A stretch of DNA of 64,000 nucleotides from Geobacillus jurassicus NBRC 107829 (GTDB lineage: Bacteria > Bacillota > Bacilli > Bacillales > Anoxybacillaceae), in assembly GCF_001544315.1 (NCBI RefSeq), contig NZ_BCQG01000006.1, positions 20,573 to 84,572 on the forward strand. Reading direction: 5' to 3'. The position numbers and the translations under genes are program-made. The notes under the pieces are model-generated. The model did not search any database. It worked only from the letters and a program-made list of their open reading frames with translations, and was not told the DNA's origin. Below are positions 63,657 to 64,000 of this stretch, piece after piece. Each line of letters starts with the position of its first letter. Position 1 is the first letter of the stretch.

Positions 63657-64000
63657 TGGCGCTGTTGGTCGTTACGGCGGCAGCGGCCGCTTTATTCACC
63701 TTGTTGTCGAGTTTGTTCCTGTATTTGGTTGTGCGCAAATGGCGGGAAAACCGGCGCCAAGCTCGGATATGCGCTTATAAGGAACGACACCGGCTTGGGC
63801 TGCTTCGGTATTTGCTCGGCGAGGAGGAACAGCTGTTGTTGCCGGCTTCGCCGCTTGAGCGCGAAGCGATGATCGAGCTGCTTGACCATTTTGCCGCCCT
63901 TTTGAAAGGAGAACAGGTGCAGGCGTGCATCCGGGCGTTGGCGGAGGAGCATTTTCAAGGATGGCTGCGCCGCCGGCTGTCAAGCCGGCATTGGAGCGAG
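63656..64000 (+). CDS. N-terminally anchored membrane protein of unknown function (cut by window end)
   Basis: The frame from ATG 63656 is open to the end of the window (115 codons). It starts with one membrane helix (LLVVTAAAAALFTLLSSLFL), then a cytoplasmic helical region with many Leu, Arg and Glu (RRQARICAYKERHRLGLLRYL). It overlaps the cyclase stop by one base (TAATG), so it is co-translated with it. HEAT-like helices are suggested by EREAMIELLDHFAALLKG and QACIRALAEEHFQGWLRRR. Possibly a partner or output of the cyclase. Confidence 0.75.
   Translation, partial: MALLVVTAAAAALFTLLSSLFLYLVVRKWRENRRQARICAYKERHRLGLLRYLLGEEEQLLLPASPLEREAMIELLDHFAALLKGEQVQACIRALAEEHFQGWLRRRLSSRHWSE

Overview
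The window reads as chromosome of a thermophilic, spore-forming Bacillaceae, most likely Geobacillus or a close relative. The support is moderately high GC codon use with long antisense shadow frames, Bacillus-type ribosome binding sites, sigma-A promoters, a CtsR operator pair, L-box and preQ1-I riboswitches, GlcT/RAT control of ptsG, spore germination and cortex-lysis genes, and gene order recalling the ykv-ptsGHI-ykw region of B. subtilis. No rRNA, tRNA, CRISPR array or intact transposase gene was found.

Layout. 1-3 kb: end of the methionine salvage operon (mtnB, mtnD), a ZIP metal transporter, a MarR regulator and a lone PduL. 3-10 kb: an S9 peptidase with a small NAD-binding protein, a lysine-riboswitch-controlled permease (YvsH type), oligoendopeptidase F and a GNAT enzyme. 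10-15 kb: a self-regulated ABC exporter/TetR operon, then an accessory stretch with a HepT/MntA toxin-antitoxin pair and two unrecognised secreted proteins. 15-30 kb: clpE with two CtsR boxes, a YtkA/FixH-like lipoprotein, ykvI, a chemoreceptor, a gerA-gerC-gerB germinant receptor operon, the preQ1-controlled queCDEF operon, ykvS, the LysM/SleB hydrolase ykvT and a Met/Pro-rich protein. 30-44 kb: a putative omegaRNA-like repeat, an SDR, a YueH-like protein, a sporulation-type sensor kinase, a CPA2 antiporter, an unlisted 42-codon gene with a sigma-G-like promoter, then glcT, ptsG, ptsH and ptsI, yyaC, two adjacent frameshifted genes and mcpC. 44-51 kb: a second copy of the repeat, odhA-odhB with a cre-like site, a small protein, an atypical SDR and ykwC.

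51-58 kb holds what I consider the most interesting block: an ACAD10/11-like acyl-CoA dehydrogenase, SDR, acyl-CoA ligase, TetR regulator, APH-type phosphotransferase, ComB-like phosphatase and quinone oxidoreductase. A perfect 18-bp palindrome lies just downstream of the cluster promoter. The enzyme set resembles the lva (levulinate/4-hydroxyacid) pathway of Pseudomonas putida and the kinase plus dehydrogenase of animal ACAD10/11. This suggests a phosphorylation-dependent hydroxyacyl-CoA catabolic route in a thermophilic Firmicute. 58-64 kb: patA, an IDEAL-domain protein, a CorA transporter, a DUF1906 protein, a REC-GGDEF-REC diguanylate cyclase and the start of a membrane protein cut by the window end.

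All function calls come from reading translated sequence and recalled family knowledge; no database search was possible. Start codons were chosen by ribosome binding site spacing and often differ from the longest open frame.
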